Assembly: GCA_003676145.1 (NCBI GenBank)
Contig: NAUB01000021.1
Coordinates: 1 to 64,000 of the forward strand
DNA: 64,000 nt
Direction: 5' to 3'
DNA from: a gamma proteobacterium symbiont of Stewartia floridana
GTDB lineage: Bacteria > Pseudomonadota > Gammaproteobacteria > Chromatiales > Chromatiaceae
Shown: piece after piece, positions 54,048 through 63,413 of the stretch
Layout: each line of letters begins with the position of its first letter
Numbering within the stretch: the stretch's first letter is position 1
Translations under genes and position numbers: made by a program
The notes under the pieces: generated by a model
What the model was told of the DNA's origin: nothing
Database searches by the model: none
Seen by the model: the letters and a program-made list of their open reading frames with translations, nothing else

Positions 54048-54716
54048 ATGAGGATACTCAGACTTATGATGAAGCGAACAGTTATGTTGCGGTCTTTTTT
54101 TGGATATCTATTGATCGCATTGAGCCTGGCCGCCTGTGTCACCATCAATATCTATTTTCCGGCCGCAGCTGCTGAAGAGGCGGCCAGGGTAATTGTTCGG
54201 GATGTACTGGGTGATGAAGCCAATCCTGATCAGCCTCAGAAGTCCGAACCCGAAACGCAGCAGGATGATGACCAATCCATCTATCCATTCAACAGCACAA
54301 AGCTGACATCGGCTGCTGAAACGATACTCAACTTTGTCATACCACCAGCCCATGCGGCACAACCCAACATCGATATCTCGTCACCCTCGATACGCAAGTT
54401 GCGTGCTTCCATGTCAAAGCGGCAGTCGAAGCTGACCGGTTTTTATCGATCCGGTGCTTTGGGTTTTACCAACAAAGGTCTGATTACAATACGTGAATTG
54501 AAAAAGATCCCGTTGAAGGACAGAAACCGGGTGAAGAAGCTGGTTGCAGATGAAAACGGAGATCGGAATTCACTCTATACAGAGATTGCCAGAGCCAATG
54601 GTCATCCGGAGTGGGAGCAGAGTATTCGCGATATTTTTGCCCGTGTATGGATTGAAGAGGCTCCTAAGGGGTATTGGTATCAGAACAGTAAGGGGAAATG
54701 GCAGCGAAGCAAGTGA
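54048..54716 (+). CDS. YnbE/YdbL-like (DUF1318) lipoprotein
   Basis: A 222-residue lipoprotein: a signal peptide ending ALSLAAC gives a lipidated Cys, followed by VTINIYFPAAAAEEAARVIVRDVLG. The C-terminal domain (SIRKLRASMSKRQSKLTGFYRSGALGFTNKGLI, then VKKLVADENGDRNSLYTEIARANG) matches DUF1318/YdbL. In E. coli, YnbE (lipoprotein) and YdbL (periplasmic chaperone) are separate and act with YdbH; here one protein appears to carry both roles, separated by an acidic linker. It lies 131 bases after the YdbH-like gene. The start could also be Met7 or Met8. Confidence 0.88.
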   Translation: MRILRLMMKRTVMLRSFFGYLLIALSLAACVTINIYFPAAAAEEAARVIVRDVLGDEANPDQPQKSEPETQQDDDQSIYPFNSTKLTSAAETILNFVIPPAHAAQPNIDISSPSIRKLRASMSKRQSKLTGFYRSGALGFTNKGLITIRELKKIPLKDRNRVKKLVADENGDRNSLYTEIARANGHPEWEQSIRDIFARVWIEEAPKGYWYQNSKGKWQRSK

Positions 54717-54759
54717 TGCACTCTAATTCGTACATCCAGCAGCTCGGCGTCAAGCGGGT

Positions 54760-56931
54760 CTAATTGGTCGCCGGGTTTTCCAGATCCTGGGTATAGTCTC
54801 TCGCTTCGCCGTTGTTTATATCGGCTGGTGGTGCCAGATACATCTCAACCGTTCTTAACAGTTCCAAAGTTTCGAAAGGTTTGGTCATAAACAGATCGGC
54901 ACCGGCCTCAAGGCATTGAACTCTTGCTTCATCTGTTGCATTGGCGGTGAGAATCATGATCGGAATGGCTTGGTTCTGTCCATTTTCACTGCGAATGTGT
55001 TTGATGATATCCACCCCGGTGACAGATGGCATTTGCATATCGAGTATTGCCAGATCAAAGGGATTTTGCCTTAACTGGCGCAAAGCATATTCGCCGGTTT
55101 CACACATGGTTACCTTATATCCGCTGCGTACCAATATCTCTTCAAGCAGATATCTGTTTATGGATGTGTCCTCACCAATCAAAATATGTCTATTCTTACC
55201 CGCATCCTGATAGGGTATTGTTAGTGTTCCACCAATATTGATGTAGTTTGATCTGGTCAACATGTAGTGAAGTGTATTGCGTAATGCATCGGATTCAAAA
55301 GGGGAATCGATGATTGCGCCGACAGGATTCTGCCTGATGATTTCATCTGCCTGATGTGCTTGTGTACGGATAACAATGGTATTACTGCAGATTCCCGGGT
55401 CAGAGAGTAGTTGTTGATAGAAATCCTGACCTCGGTGAAGAAGACAGCTCTCGTCGAGAACAACCAGTTGCGGTTGATACTTTACCGGATTGTGATAGAG
55501 CACATGAATGATGTCCGGTTTCTCGTCAAGCAGACGATGGGAGATATTCCAATCAAATAAAACATCTTCCACCAGTTTCGATATCTCGCTACTTTGGGTG
55601 ATGGAGATAACCTCACGATCGTTGAACTGTTCCTGATCAGAGTAGGGCAGCACCTCATATTGAAGTTTGAAAAAGAACCGGCTGCCCTTATCAGGCATGC
55701 TGTAGAAAGCAAGCTCGCCACCCATCAGCTTGACCAGGTCATAGGCAATGGTTGTTCCCAGGCCGGTACCGCTGACATTTCTGGCATCCGAGTTATCGAG
55801 TTGTGAGAAGCGGTTGAAGACCTGTTTCTGCTTGTCCGCTGTGATGCCGATACCGGTATCCAGCACCTCAAACAGGATGCTGGCACTGTTGTTTCTTCGG
55901 TTCTCCAGGCTGATTTGCAGGGCAATCTCTCCTTCATCGGTAAATTTCACCGCATTACTCAAGAGGTTCATCAGAACCTGGCGTAGTCTGGTTTCATCGC
56001 CAAGAAGATAGAAGGGAACGCTGGGGGAGAGATCGATACGGAACTCCAGACCTTTTCCCATCGCCGAAGGTCGGTAGTGGTTACTGACCTGGTTGATCAG
56101 GGCATGCAGGTCAAATGCTTGTTTATCGATGTTTAAAAAGCCGGCTTCAATTTTGGAGAAATCCAGAACATCGTTGACGATCGATAGCAGGTGATTGGAT
56201 GCGCTGTGAATGGCATTGATATTCTTGTGCATGGCTGTGCTGTGCTCCTCTCTCAGCATCAGATCACTCAAGCCGATAATGCCGGTCAAGGGTGTACGTA
56301 TCTCATGGCTCATGTTGGCCAAAAATCTCGATTTGGCCTCATTTGCCGATTGAGCTTCCAGTTTGGCGGTTGTCAAGTGTTTCAGCAGATAGGATACGAA
56401 AACCGGTATCAATATATTGGTTATCAGCAGGCTGTAACTCAACAGGGGAGACGTCGACCAGTAGTCGGCTGTCTGGATGGCAATCAGAAATCCGATATTT
56501 GAAAGAACCGTTGCGCCATACAGGTATCCGAGACCGAATCGAACGCCATAGCCAATGGTAATCAGCAGCATGATGGCAAACAGTGGCGGGCTATACTCAC
56601 CCATGGTCAGCAGACCGTAAAAGACAATCCCGTTGTCTCCCAGCAGTGTCATGGTTCTGCGGATAGCCGAGGGTTTTGCAACGATCCGCAAGCTCAGCAG
56701 GTGGAGTAGTGAGAAGAGTGTATATCCCAACCCCATATAGAGATGCAGCTGTATTACCTTGTCGCTGTCAGGGTTAAAGCTGTTGACCGCAAACATGTAG
56801 GTGGTGAATAGACTGATAAACAACAGGCGGACCAGCCCCTGGTGAAATTCATGACGGGTTATATCGTCTGAACCCACCTCACGCTGCGGTTTAGACTGTT
56901 TTGGGCGATAGGCCTCAGGCTTTTCACTCAT
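54760..56931 (-). CDS. RpfC-like hybrid sensor histidine kinase
   Basis: A 723-residue membrane kinase. About five or six N-terminal spans (32-185) form a sensor region similar in layout to RpfC. Then come HisKA with His209 in [10 protein letters not shown], HATPase_c with [20 protein letters not shown], a middle segment that looks like a degenerate receiver (about 430-560), and a C-terminal receiver with Asp631 in ILDMQMP and Lys in MTKPF. There is no Hpt domain. No RpfF or RpfG gene is adjacent, so the ligand and target are unknown. Monocistronic. Confidence 0.9.
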   Translation of the reverse strand: MSEKPEAYRPKQSKPQREVGSDDITRHEFHQGLVRLLFISLFTTYMFAVNSFNPDSDKVIQLHLYMGLGYTLFSLLHLLSLRIVAKPSAIRRTMTLLGDNGIVFYGLLTMGEYSPPLFAIMLLITIGYGVRFGLGYLYGATVLSNIGFLIAIQTADYWSTSPLLSYSLLITNILIPVFVSYLLKHLTTAKLEAQSANEAKSRFLANMSHEIRTPLTGIIGLSDLMLREEHSTAMHKNINAIHSASNHLLSIVNDVLDFSKIEAGFLNIDKQAFDLHALINQVSNHYRPSAMGKGLEFRIDLSPSVPFYLLGDETRLRQVLMNLLSNAVKFTDEGEIALQISLENRRNNSASILFEVLDTGIGITADKQKQVFNRFSQLDNSDARNVSGTGLGTTIAYDLVKLMGGELAFYSMPDKGSRFFFKLQYEVLPYSDQEQFNDREVISITQSSEISKLVEDVLFDWNISHRLLDEKPDIIHVLYHNPVKYQPQLVVLDESCLLHRGQDFYQQLLSDPGICSNTIVIRTQAHQADEIIRQNPVGAIIDSPFESDALRNTLHYMLTRSNYINIGGTLTIPYQDAGKNRHILIGEDTSINRYLLEEILVRSGYKVTMCETGEYALRQLRQNPFDLAILDMQMPSVTGVDIIKHIRSENGQNQAIPIMILTANATDEARVQCLEAGADLFMTKPFETLELLRTVEMYLAPPADINNGEARDYTQDLENPATN

Positions 56932-57301
56932 TATTTGTTAATTACTTTAGTCCGTTAATGGGCTTGCATCATTCGCTACTTGCAGTAGCTGACTCTATAA
57001 AAGTCATCACAGATTGTCATTATTCCAGATCAATTTTTAAATGGGTCGTACGCAGTGTGTTTTTGTGCAAATGGTCCGTCAACTTAGAATTTTCGTTCGT
57101 TATCGAGACTTTATCTTTATGTTACCTCAACGCATAGGGAATTAACTTCTTGTTTTTTTGTAATCAGAAAATCAACGACAGACTTGTTACGCTTTTAGCT
57201 GATTTTGAGCAGTATGATGCCTGTCGCTTGGGTATATGGATACCGGGCATGGCTCAGGGTAAGCCGAGTGGATGAGGCGGATCTTTGGTTCTGAACGCGG
57301 G
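56932..57301. other. Intergenic region between the sugar dehydrogenase and the hybrid kinase
   Basis: 370 A+T-rich bases with no convincing gene. It should hold the kinase promoter; I see no clear operator or hairpin. Confidence 0.4.
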
Positions 57302-58453
57302 TTATTGGCTATCCGGACCAGCTGCGCCCTTGGGAATAACTCTCACCAGTTTGCCATTTCGTTCGTCTGTCAGAAGATAGAGCATGCCGTCGGGGCCCTG
57401 GCGTACATCCCTTATTCTGCCAAGCTCATCGGTTAATAGACGCTCTTCATGAGTGATTTTATCGTTGTCGACCTCCAATCTCACCAGCTGCTGGAATTTC
57501 AAAGAACCAACAAACAGATTGCCTTTCCAGTGTGGAAACTGTTCGCCTGTGTAGAAGGCCATACCTGACGGGGCAATGGATGGGATCCAGGTGTGTACAG
57601 GCTGTTCCATGCCGGCCTTATGAGTGCCTTCACCGATTTTCGTGCCGATTACATAATTGACGCCATAGGTGATGATCGGCCATCCATAGTTACGGCCAGC
57701 GTTGGGGATGTTGATCTCATCCCCACCCTGAGGGCCATGTTCATGTGTCCAAAGCGATCCGCTGACCGGGTGCAAGGCAGCGCCTTGGATATTTCTATGT
57801 CCATAACTGTAAATCTCCGGTTTGACCTGAGCGTCATCGATAAATGGATTATCCCTCGGGATACGGCCATCATCGTGCAGCCTGATCAGGGATCCTGCAT
57901 GATCGGCAAGATCTTGTGCCCTTGGGCCGTCACCACGATCGCCTAAGGTGATGAACAGAAATCCCTGGTTGTCGAACACCAGCCTGGAGCCGAAGTGGTG
58001 GCGGGATTTTGTTTTGTTCGATAGACGAAAAATCACTTCCGGCTCTTCCAGGGCATGGTTTTTCAACTTTCCCCTCATCACGGTGGTGCCATAACGGTTG
58101 CCGGTACGCTCGGCGTAAGAGATGTAGATATAACGGTTGCTTTCGAACTGCGGATGCAGGGTGACATCCAGCAATCCTCCCTGACCATGGGAGCGGATTT
58201 CAGGTAGCCCCTGTATTGGTATGGGATCGAGCTTACCGCCTGCGTCCAGGTAACGCAGTTTGCCATTTTTCTCTGTGATCAGCATGGCCCCATCCGGCAG
58301 GAATGCCATCGCCCAGGGATTGGCGAGCTGCTGCGTCACGATCTCATAGCCGATCGCCTGCTTTTCTGTCTTGATGGCCCTGTCTGCTAAAAGAGGCTGT
58401 GCTGCACAAGCGAATAACAGAAAGGATATGGAGCCTACCATTGCTGTGTTCAT
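57302..58453 (-). CDS. PQQ-dependent aldose sugar dehydrogenase-like protein
   Basis: Periplasmic beta-propeller enzyme of the soluble glucose dehydrogenase / YliI type, oxidising aldoses with PQQ. From the ATG at 58453 the signal peptide is MNTAMVGSISFLLFACAAQP-LLADRA; a longer start at 58492 is also open. Motifs include LANPWAMAFLPDGAMLITEK, the catalytic His region EIRSHGQGGLLDVTLHPQF, YSYGHRNIQGAALHPVSGSLWTHEHGPQGGDEIN (Ca2+ and PQQ binding) and NYGWPIITYG. No pqq genes are in the window. It is a single gene. Confidence 0.93.
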   Translation of the reverse strand: MNTAMVGSISFLLFACAAQPLLADRAIKTEKQAIGYEIVTQQLANPWAMAFLPDGAMLITEKNGKLRYLDAGGKLDPIPIQGLPEIRSHGQGGLLDVTLHPQFESNRYIYISYAERTGNRYGTTVMRGKLKNHALEEPEVIFRLSNKTKSRHHFGSRLVFDNQGFLFITLGDRGDGPRAQDLADHAGSLIRLHDDGRIPRDNPFIDDAQVKPEIYSYGHRNIQGAALHPVSGSLWTHEHGPQGGDEINIPNAGRNYGWPIITYGVNYVIGTKIGEGTHKAGMEQPVHTWIPSIAPSGMAFYTGEQFPHWKGNLFVGSLKFQQLVRLEVDNDKITHEERLLTDELGRIRDVRQGPDGMLYLLTDERNGKLVRVIPKGAAGPDSQ

Positions 58454-58492
58454 AAGATGCACCTTAACTACCTCAGAATAATCCTGTTTCAT

Positions 58493-58801
58493 TGGCCCGC
58501 TGTATAGCAGGATTCAGGAAACCAATTTCTGGTCATGTCGTAATGATTGAAAACCAGACCTTGCCGCGAGTGCTATCGTGATCTGGTAGTTACTTCGAGT
58601 CTGCTCAATTGAATTAGTTTAGTGCCTGTTTTTAATAATGTGTTGAGTTGGCGGATCGATAGGCAGAAATTCGCACCGGGTTGCTACAAACCTGGGATCA
58701 CCAATCACCTGCTTTGTCGGCAAACTCTCTGAATTGTGGATCCGATGAAATAGATTTAAGATGGTTGCACGCTATCCATCAACCAATAGCTTGATAATTG
58801 A
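58493..58801. other. Divergent promoter region of the sugar dehydrogenase and arfB
   Basis: 309 bases with no gene. No convincing operator is seen. Confidence 0.4.
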
Positions 58802-59218
58802 ATGGCATTTCCAGTCAGCGACAAGATAGAAATTCCGCACGCTGAGATTCAGTGGAGTGCCATCCATGCCCAGGGGTCGGGTGGCCAGAATGTCAATAAG
58901 GTCGCTACGGCAATTCATCTGCGTTTCGATATCAAGGCCTCTTCCCTGCCTCTACGGATAAAGCAGCGGCTGCTGGCCCGCGCCGACAGTCGAATCAATC
59001 GCGACGGGGTGGTGGTGATCAAGGCCCAACGCTATAGGGATCAGGAGAAGAACCGTAAGGATGCTCTGCAACGGCTGCACTCTATGATCAGCAGTGCGAT
59101 GGCAGCACCGAAAAAACGCTTCAAGACCCGGCCTACCAAGGCATCAGTACGACGTCGCCTGGATGCAAAAAACAAGCGTGGCAAACAGAAGGCGCTGAGA
59201 CGCAAGGTTACGGAGTGA
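58802..59218 (+). CDS. arfB: Alternative ribosome-rescue peptidyl-tRNA hydrolase ArfB
   Basis: A 138-residue release-factor-like protein that frees ribosomes stalled without a stop codon. The catalytic GGQ is at 27-29 in AQGSGGQNVNKV, and the basic C-terminal tail (KRFKTRPTKASVRRRLDAKNKRGKQKALRRK) enters the empty mRNA channel. It lacks codon-recognition domains, as expected. It starts at an ATG after TTGATAATTGA, with no strong ribosome site. yaeQ follows after three bases, the same pairing as in E. coli. Confidence 0.96.
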   Translation: MAFPVSDKIEIPHAEIQWSAIHAQGSGGQNVNKVATAIHLRFDIKASSLPLRIKQRLLARADSRINRDGVVVIKAQRYRDQEKNRKDALQRLHSMISSAMAAPKKRFKTRPTKASVRRRLDAKNKRGKQKALRRKVTE

Positions 59219-59221
59219 GAA

Positions 59222-59758
59222 GTGGCACTTAAATCAACAATCTTCAAAGTGGAACTGCAAGTATCCAATATGGATGAGCAGCATTATGACACCTATAGCC
59301 TGACGCTGGCGAGACACCCATCGGAAACCAATCAACGTATGATGTTGCGTCTGGCGGTTTTCGCCTTGAATGCCAATCAGCAACTCAGCTTCACCAAAGG
59401 GATCAGCACCGATGACGAGCCGGATCTTTGGCTGAAGAGTCTGAGTGATGAGATCGAGCTCTGGATTGAGTTGGGGCAGCCGGACGAAAAGCGGCTGAGA
59501 CGCGCCTGCGGCCGATCCAAACGGGTAGTGGTCTATCCCTACGCGGAGCGAAGCGCCTCGGTCTGGTGGCAGCAGATGCAGCAGACGGTCAGTCGCTTTG
59601 CGAATTTAAGTGTCTTCAACCTCGCTCTTGAAGATATGCAACAGCTGGATGATCTCGCTGAGCGCAATATGCAGCTGCACGCCACCATACAGGAGGGCCA
59701 GCTGTGGCTGGGCAACGATCAAACAACCTTACTGATCGAGCTGCAGCCGTGGCAATAG
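59222..59758 (+). CDS. yaeQ: YaeQ family protein
   Basis: A 178-residue cytosolic protein of the YaeQ family, which has a PD-(D/E)XK nuclease-like fold. Recognisable are MALKSTIFKVELQVSNMDEQHYDTYSLTLARHPSETNQRMMLRL, the central DEPDLWLKSLSDEIELWIELGQPDEKRLRRA, and RVVVYPYA. It begins at a GTG (59222) three bases after arfB, so it is co-translated. The biochemical role is unproven; the conserved arfB link suggests an RNA or translation-related one. Confidence 0.95.
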   Translation: MALKSTIFKVELQVSNMDEQHYDTYSLTLARHPSETNQRMMLRLAVFALNANQQLSFTKGISTDDEPDLWLKSLSDEIELWIELGQPDEKRLRRACGRSKRVVVYPYAERSASVWWQQMQQTVSRFANLSVFNLALEDMQQLDDLAERNMQLHATIQEGQLWLGNDQTTLLIELQPWQ

Positions 59759-59789
59759 ATGTTTTTGAAGAGACAGACTGGCTGGTTGG

Positions 59790-60485
59790 TTACTTGGGAT
59801 TTCCTGCCGGCTTCAAGAGATAGATCTTTTCCACCATCTTACTCACCCCGTGGTGTTGATAGCGGTCTGTATTCTGCAGCAGATCCAGTTGATGCAGCAG
59901 GTTGATGGTGAAATGTTGTCCGAAAAGCTCCCGGACCTCCGCTTCGCCCACGCTGTAGGGTGGGCCATCCATCTCATCCTGGGGATACTCCAGAGTGACC
60001 AGCAGGATCTTTGCGTGACTGGGTAGCAATTCAATGATCAGGTGGGCAAACTGTTGCCGTTGTTGAGGGTTGAGAGCTATTAATGAAGCCCTGTCGTAGA
60101 CCGCATCAACATCCGATGTATCATGCTGCGCCAGGTCGAAGATATCCCCGCATAAAAGCTCAAACGGTCCCTGACGCCACTGCTCAAAATAGTCGCTCTG
60201 CTCTACAGCAGGCTGAAGATTGTGTTCATCGAAGAATTGGCTTATCGCCAATCGGCTTAGCTCAATCCCGCGAATACGGTATCCCTGCTCAGCCAGCCAG
60301 AACATATCCCGGCTCTTACCGCAAAGCGGCGCCAGTACCAGAGAGCCTGCCGGCAGGTAGAGGGTGTGCCAGTAATTCAGGAGATGTTGATTGAACTCCA
60401 CATGGTGCCAACCGATATTGTCATCTTCCCAGCGTTGCAGCCAGTTCTCATTGGGCGCTCTGAGTTCAGTGGTGGATTTGCTCAT
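59790..60485 (-). CDS. tpm: Thiopurine S-methyltransferase
   Basis: SAM-dependent methyltransferase of 231 residues, the usual size for bacterial TPMT. Motifs are NENWLQRWEDDNIGWHHVEFNQHLL near the N-terminus and VLAPLCGKSRDMFWLAEQGYRIRGIELS, which is the SAM-binding motif unique to TPMTs. The substrate in bacteria is often selenium, tellurium or sulfur compounds. It is convergent with yaeQ, with 31 bases between the stops. Confidence 0.95.
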   Translation of the reverse strand: MSKSTTELRAPNENWLQRWEDDNIGWHHVEFNQHLLNYWHTLYLPAGSLVLAPLCGKSRDMFWLAEQGYRIRGIELSRLAISQFFDEHNLQPAVEQSDYFEQWRQGPFELLCGDIFDLAQHDTSDVDAVYDRASLIALNPQQRQQFAHLIIELLPSHAKILLVTLEYPQDEMDGPPYSVGEAEVRELFGQHFTINLLHQLDLLQNTDRYQHHGVSKMVEKIYLLKPAGNPK

Positions 60486-60753
60486 CTATCGTCCTGCTGA
60501 TCGTCATATGGCTTGTTTGGGAGTATGTTTTTGTTTGCACAAGTTGGCAAGCAGAATCCATCTGACCGATTCCGCAAAACCGGGATCAGAGTAAGCTAAC
60601 TTGTTCTCTGATTTGCCTTTTTTGATTTAAAAAAATAGCCTGGGGAATTGCTTGAAATCGATCAGGGTTGGTATAATACTGTCTGTTTTTAGGGTTTTTT
60701 GGCTCACACGATGTGAAGCCATAGGGTTGCGGAGTATAGAGATAGGGAGATCT

Positions 60754-61647
60754 ATGAAGATGGGCATGACTGTTGATAAATCATTTGCTGACTTAGGCCC
60801 CGGGGGCAATCAGGATCCAGTCGTTCCGGATTGGCGGAGCATGGAGATGCCGGATGCCTGGCCTGATCTATCTAATTTCAGTAGCTTCGGGGGATTCTTC
60901 TCCCTGCTCAAGCTGATAGCCGCCAAAAAGCGTCCCACGGTTGAGCTTCCTGAAGGCATGCCCGGACGGGATATGATTCCCAAGTATGTGCTGCGGGAAT
61001 TCCACAATTTTCCCAACGGCAACTACTCGAAGGTGATGACACGGCGTTATATCAAAAATTTCGACCGTTTCATGTTGGGTGAAATCAGAAAACTCAGAAA
61101 ACGTCTGGCTTCGGAATTCAAAGGCGCCAATCGGGTTCTGGATATCGGTTGCTCCGGCGGCGGTGTTGCGGCTGAGCTGGAAGCTCTGGGTGTCGAGGAT
61201 ATCTGGGGCATAGATCCCTCTCCCTATCTGCTCAAATATGGCGCTGATGAGTACCCCAACATCAAGTTTGTGCAGGGCATTATTGAAGAGACAGGCTTTC
61301 CTGACCGACGCTTTGAAGGAGCTACCGCGGGATTTCTGTTCCACGAAATGCCGATCAAGTACTTCGAACTGAGTCTCAAGGAGATCAACCGAATACTCGA
61401 GCCGGGCAGTCTGCTGGCCATCGGTGAGCCATCTCCGGTCCAGGCCTACACCGGGTATTGGGAGATGATCCGCCGTTTTGGTCTGAAAGGGCTCTATTTC
61501 AGCTGGTTTGCCAAATCGATTCATGAGCCTTTTCTCAACACCTGGCACAATTGCGATTTACAGGGTCTGTTCGACAAGCATGGTTTTGACCTGGAGTTGG
61601 ATGAGGTTGGCATGCCGATTCGCTATATTCTGGCGCGCAAACGCTGA
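60754..61647 (+). CDS. Class I SAM-dependent methyltransferase
   Basis: A 297-residue protein with a central Rossmann methyltransferase domain. The SAM motif is VLDIGCSGGGVAAELEALG, followed by the acidic strand IWGIDPSP and the post-motif FLFHEMP. The ATG at 60754 is chosen because AGGGAGATCT precedes it; the in-frame ORF runs back to 60652 but without a site. The substrate is unknown. The N-terminal about 110 residues (ending with FMLGEIRKLRKRL) are not a known domain to me. It is followed by srkA on the same strand after 90 bases. Confidence 0.85.
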   Translation: MKMGMTVDKSFADLGPGGNQDPVVPDWRSMEMPDAWPDLSNFSSFGGFFSLLKLIAAKKRPTVELPEGMPGRDMIPKYVLREFHNFPNGNYSKVMTRRYIKNFDRFMLGEIRKLRKRLASEFKGANRVLDIGCSGGGVAAELEALGVEDIWGIDPSPYLLKYGADEYPNIKFVQGIIEETGFPDRRFEGATAGFLFHEMPIKYFELSLKEINRILEPGSLLAIGEPSPVQAYTGYWEMIRRFGLKGLYFSWFAKSIHEPFLNTWHNCDLQGLFDKHGFDLELDEVGMPIRYILARKR

Positions 61648-61737
61648 TAGTGGGTTGATTGGCCAGCGATACCACGCCTGAAGGGCGGTTCATTTGGTCA
61701 TTGTCTCTGAAGCTGGTCTCCCAGTAGAATCGCGTTG

Positions 61738-62733
61738 ATGAGTGAGTCCGAATTTCAACACGCGTTTGCCTCCCTGACGCCGGATACCATGCTCGATGCC
61801 ATCGAGTCGACCGGGGTTGTCTGCAGTGGACAGTTTCTGGCACTCAACAGCTATGAAAACCGGGTTTATCAGGTCGGTATGGAGGAGGGGCCGGCGCTGG
61901 TGGCGAAGTTCTATCGTCCCAATCGCTGGAGTGATGAGGCGATCCTGGAAGAGCATGAATTTACCCTGGCGTTGGCGGATCAGGAGATTCCTGTGATCGC
62001 ACCGACTGCTGATGAAAGCGGCGCAACGCTGCACCACCATCAAGGGCTCAGATTTGCCCTCTATCCCTGTCGAGGGGGACGTCCGCCGGAACTGGATGAC
62101 CCGTCACATCTGGAACAACTGGGGCGCTTCATCGGCAGGATTCATATGCTGGGTGCATCTGAATCTTTTAACCATCGTCCAGAGATCGACATCGAGCACT
62201 ATCTGTTACGACCCAGCCACTACCTGCTGGAGCACGATTTTCTACCGGAGCACCTTCTGAGCGCCTATCAGACGATTATCAAAGATCTGCAACAGCGAAT
62301 CGAATCCTGCTATAGCCAGGCAGGCAATTTCACCACCATAAGACTGCATGGGGATTGCCATCCCGGAAATATTCTCTGGCGGGATGACGGACCGCAGATC
62401 GTCGATTTTGACGACACCAGAAGCGGGCCTGCCATGCAGGATCTGTGGATGTTTCTCTCTGGAGATCGTCGCTATATGTCCGAACGTCTGGCTGATCTAC
62501 TGGATGGTTACACCCAGTTCTATGATTTCAATCCAGCCGAGCTCCATCTGTTGGAGGCGTTGCGCAGCCTGAGGCTTGTCCACTATGCGGGCTGGCTTGC
62601 CAAACGCTGGGACGATCCGGCCTTTCCAGCGGCCTTTCCCTGGTTCGATTCAGTGAGATATTGGGAAGACCATATCCTCACGCTGCGTGAACAACTTGCG
62701 AAGATGGATGAACCACCCCTTGTCTATAGCTGA
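61738..62733 (+). CDS. srkA: Stress response kinase SrkA (YihE)
   Basis: A 331-residue aminoglycoside-phosphotransferase-fold Ser/Thr kinase that protects against stress-induced death. The catalytic loop LHGDCHPGNILW and the metal site IVDFDDTRSGPAMQDLW are those of the family, and the N-terminal ENRVYQVGMEEGPALVAKFYRPNRWSDE matches YihE. I use the ATG at 61738; the ORF could also open at a TTG three bases earlier. In E. coli srkA is beside dsbA; here it is not. Confidence 0.96.
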   Translation: MSESEFQHAFASLTPDTMLDAIESTGVVCSGQFLALNSYENRVYQVGMEEGPALVAKFYRPNRWSDEAILEEHEFTLALADQEIPVIAPTADESGATLHHHQGLRFALYPCRGGRPPELDDPSHLEQLGRFIGRIHMLGASESFNHRPEIDIEHYLLRPSHYLLEHDFLPEHLLSAYQTIIKDLQQRIESCYSQAGNFTTIRLHGDCHPGNILWRDDGPQIVDFDDTRSGPAMQDLWMFLSGDRRYMSERLADLLDGYTQFYDFNPAELHLLEALRSLRLVHYAGWLAKRWDDPAFPAAFPWFDSVRYWEDHILTLREQLAKMDEPPLVYS

Positions 62734-62795
62734 CAGGGCAATAGGGCGGATGCTGGCAGGCTTTTCAGGCTTTGAGCGTGGAGACGAGCACTGAC

Positions 62796-63413
62796 TCAAG
62801 CCACGCTTTCCTCTATGGAAATGGGTTCCATGCCGTGCCACATACAATCGATCAGCTCATCGTAAAGCTCCGGCAGAGGGACATTCAGCACCCCATCCAG
62901 CCGCAGATGAATCAAGCGTATCGCACCGCCAAAGACACCCGAGGCGACCACCCAGGGGTCCCCATCGCGGATCTCACCGGATTCCATTCCCCGCTGTACG
63001 ATATTGCGCATCGTCTTGAACGGGGTGGAACTGCAGATCGGAGGCTCATCCGGTAGAAACTCCTGGTGTTTGGCATGCAGTACGTAGGCGACGATATTAC
63101 GCTTGCTCTCGGTATACTCAAACAGCAGTGAGATAATCCGGTTGCAGCTCTCACGAAAGCTCAGGTTTTCGTCGATCACATCGGCAACCAGCTCTTCCAT
63201 CTCTCTGATCAAGTGGTAGTAGAGGGCTTTTGCGACCCCTTCCTTTCCCCCGAAATGGTTGTAGATCGAGCCGATACTGACATTCGCCATCTTCTGGATG
63301 TCATGAATCGATACATTGTGGTAACCGCGTTCGACAAACAGATCGAGGGCTGTACTGAGGATGCGGTCGTAGACCGGTAGATCTTCCGTCGCGGTTTTTT
63401 TCAAATGGAGCAT
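62796..63413 (-). CDS. TetR family regulator
   Basis: A 205-residue repressor. The N-terminal HTH covers about 15-62 (ILSTALDLFVERGYHNVSIHDIQKMANVSIGSIYNHFGGKEGVAKALYYHL), and the C-terminal ligand domain is all-helical, with no recognised ligand class. Neither neighbour is an obvious target (srkA is convergent). The ATG lies at 63413. Confidence 0.92.
   Translation of the reverse strand: MLHLKKTATEDLPVYDRILSTALDLFVERGYHNVSIHDIQKMANVSIGSIYNHFGGKEGVAKALYYHLIREMEELVADVIDENLSFRESCNRIISLLFEYTESKRNIVAYVLHAKHQEFLPDEPPICSSTPFKTMRNIVQRGMESGEIRDGDPWVVASGVFGGAIRLIHLRLDGVLNVPLPELYDELIDCMWHGMEPISIEESVA

Noticed and set aside
56901-57137. 78-codon ORF overlapping the start of the hybrid kinase
   Set aside because: Overlaps the kinase gene on the other strand and has no conserved feature.
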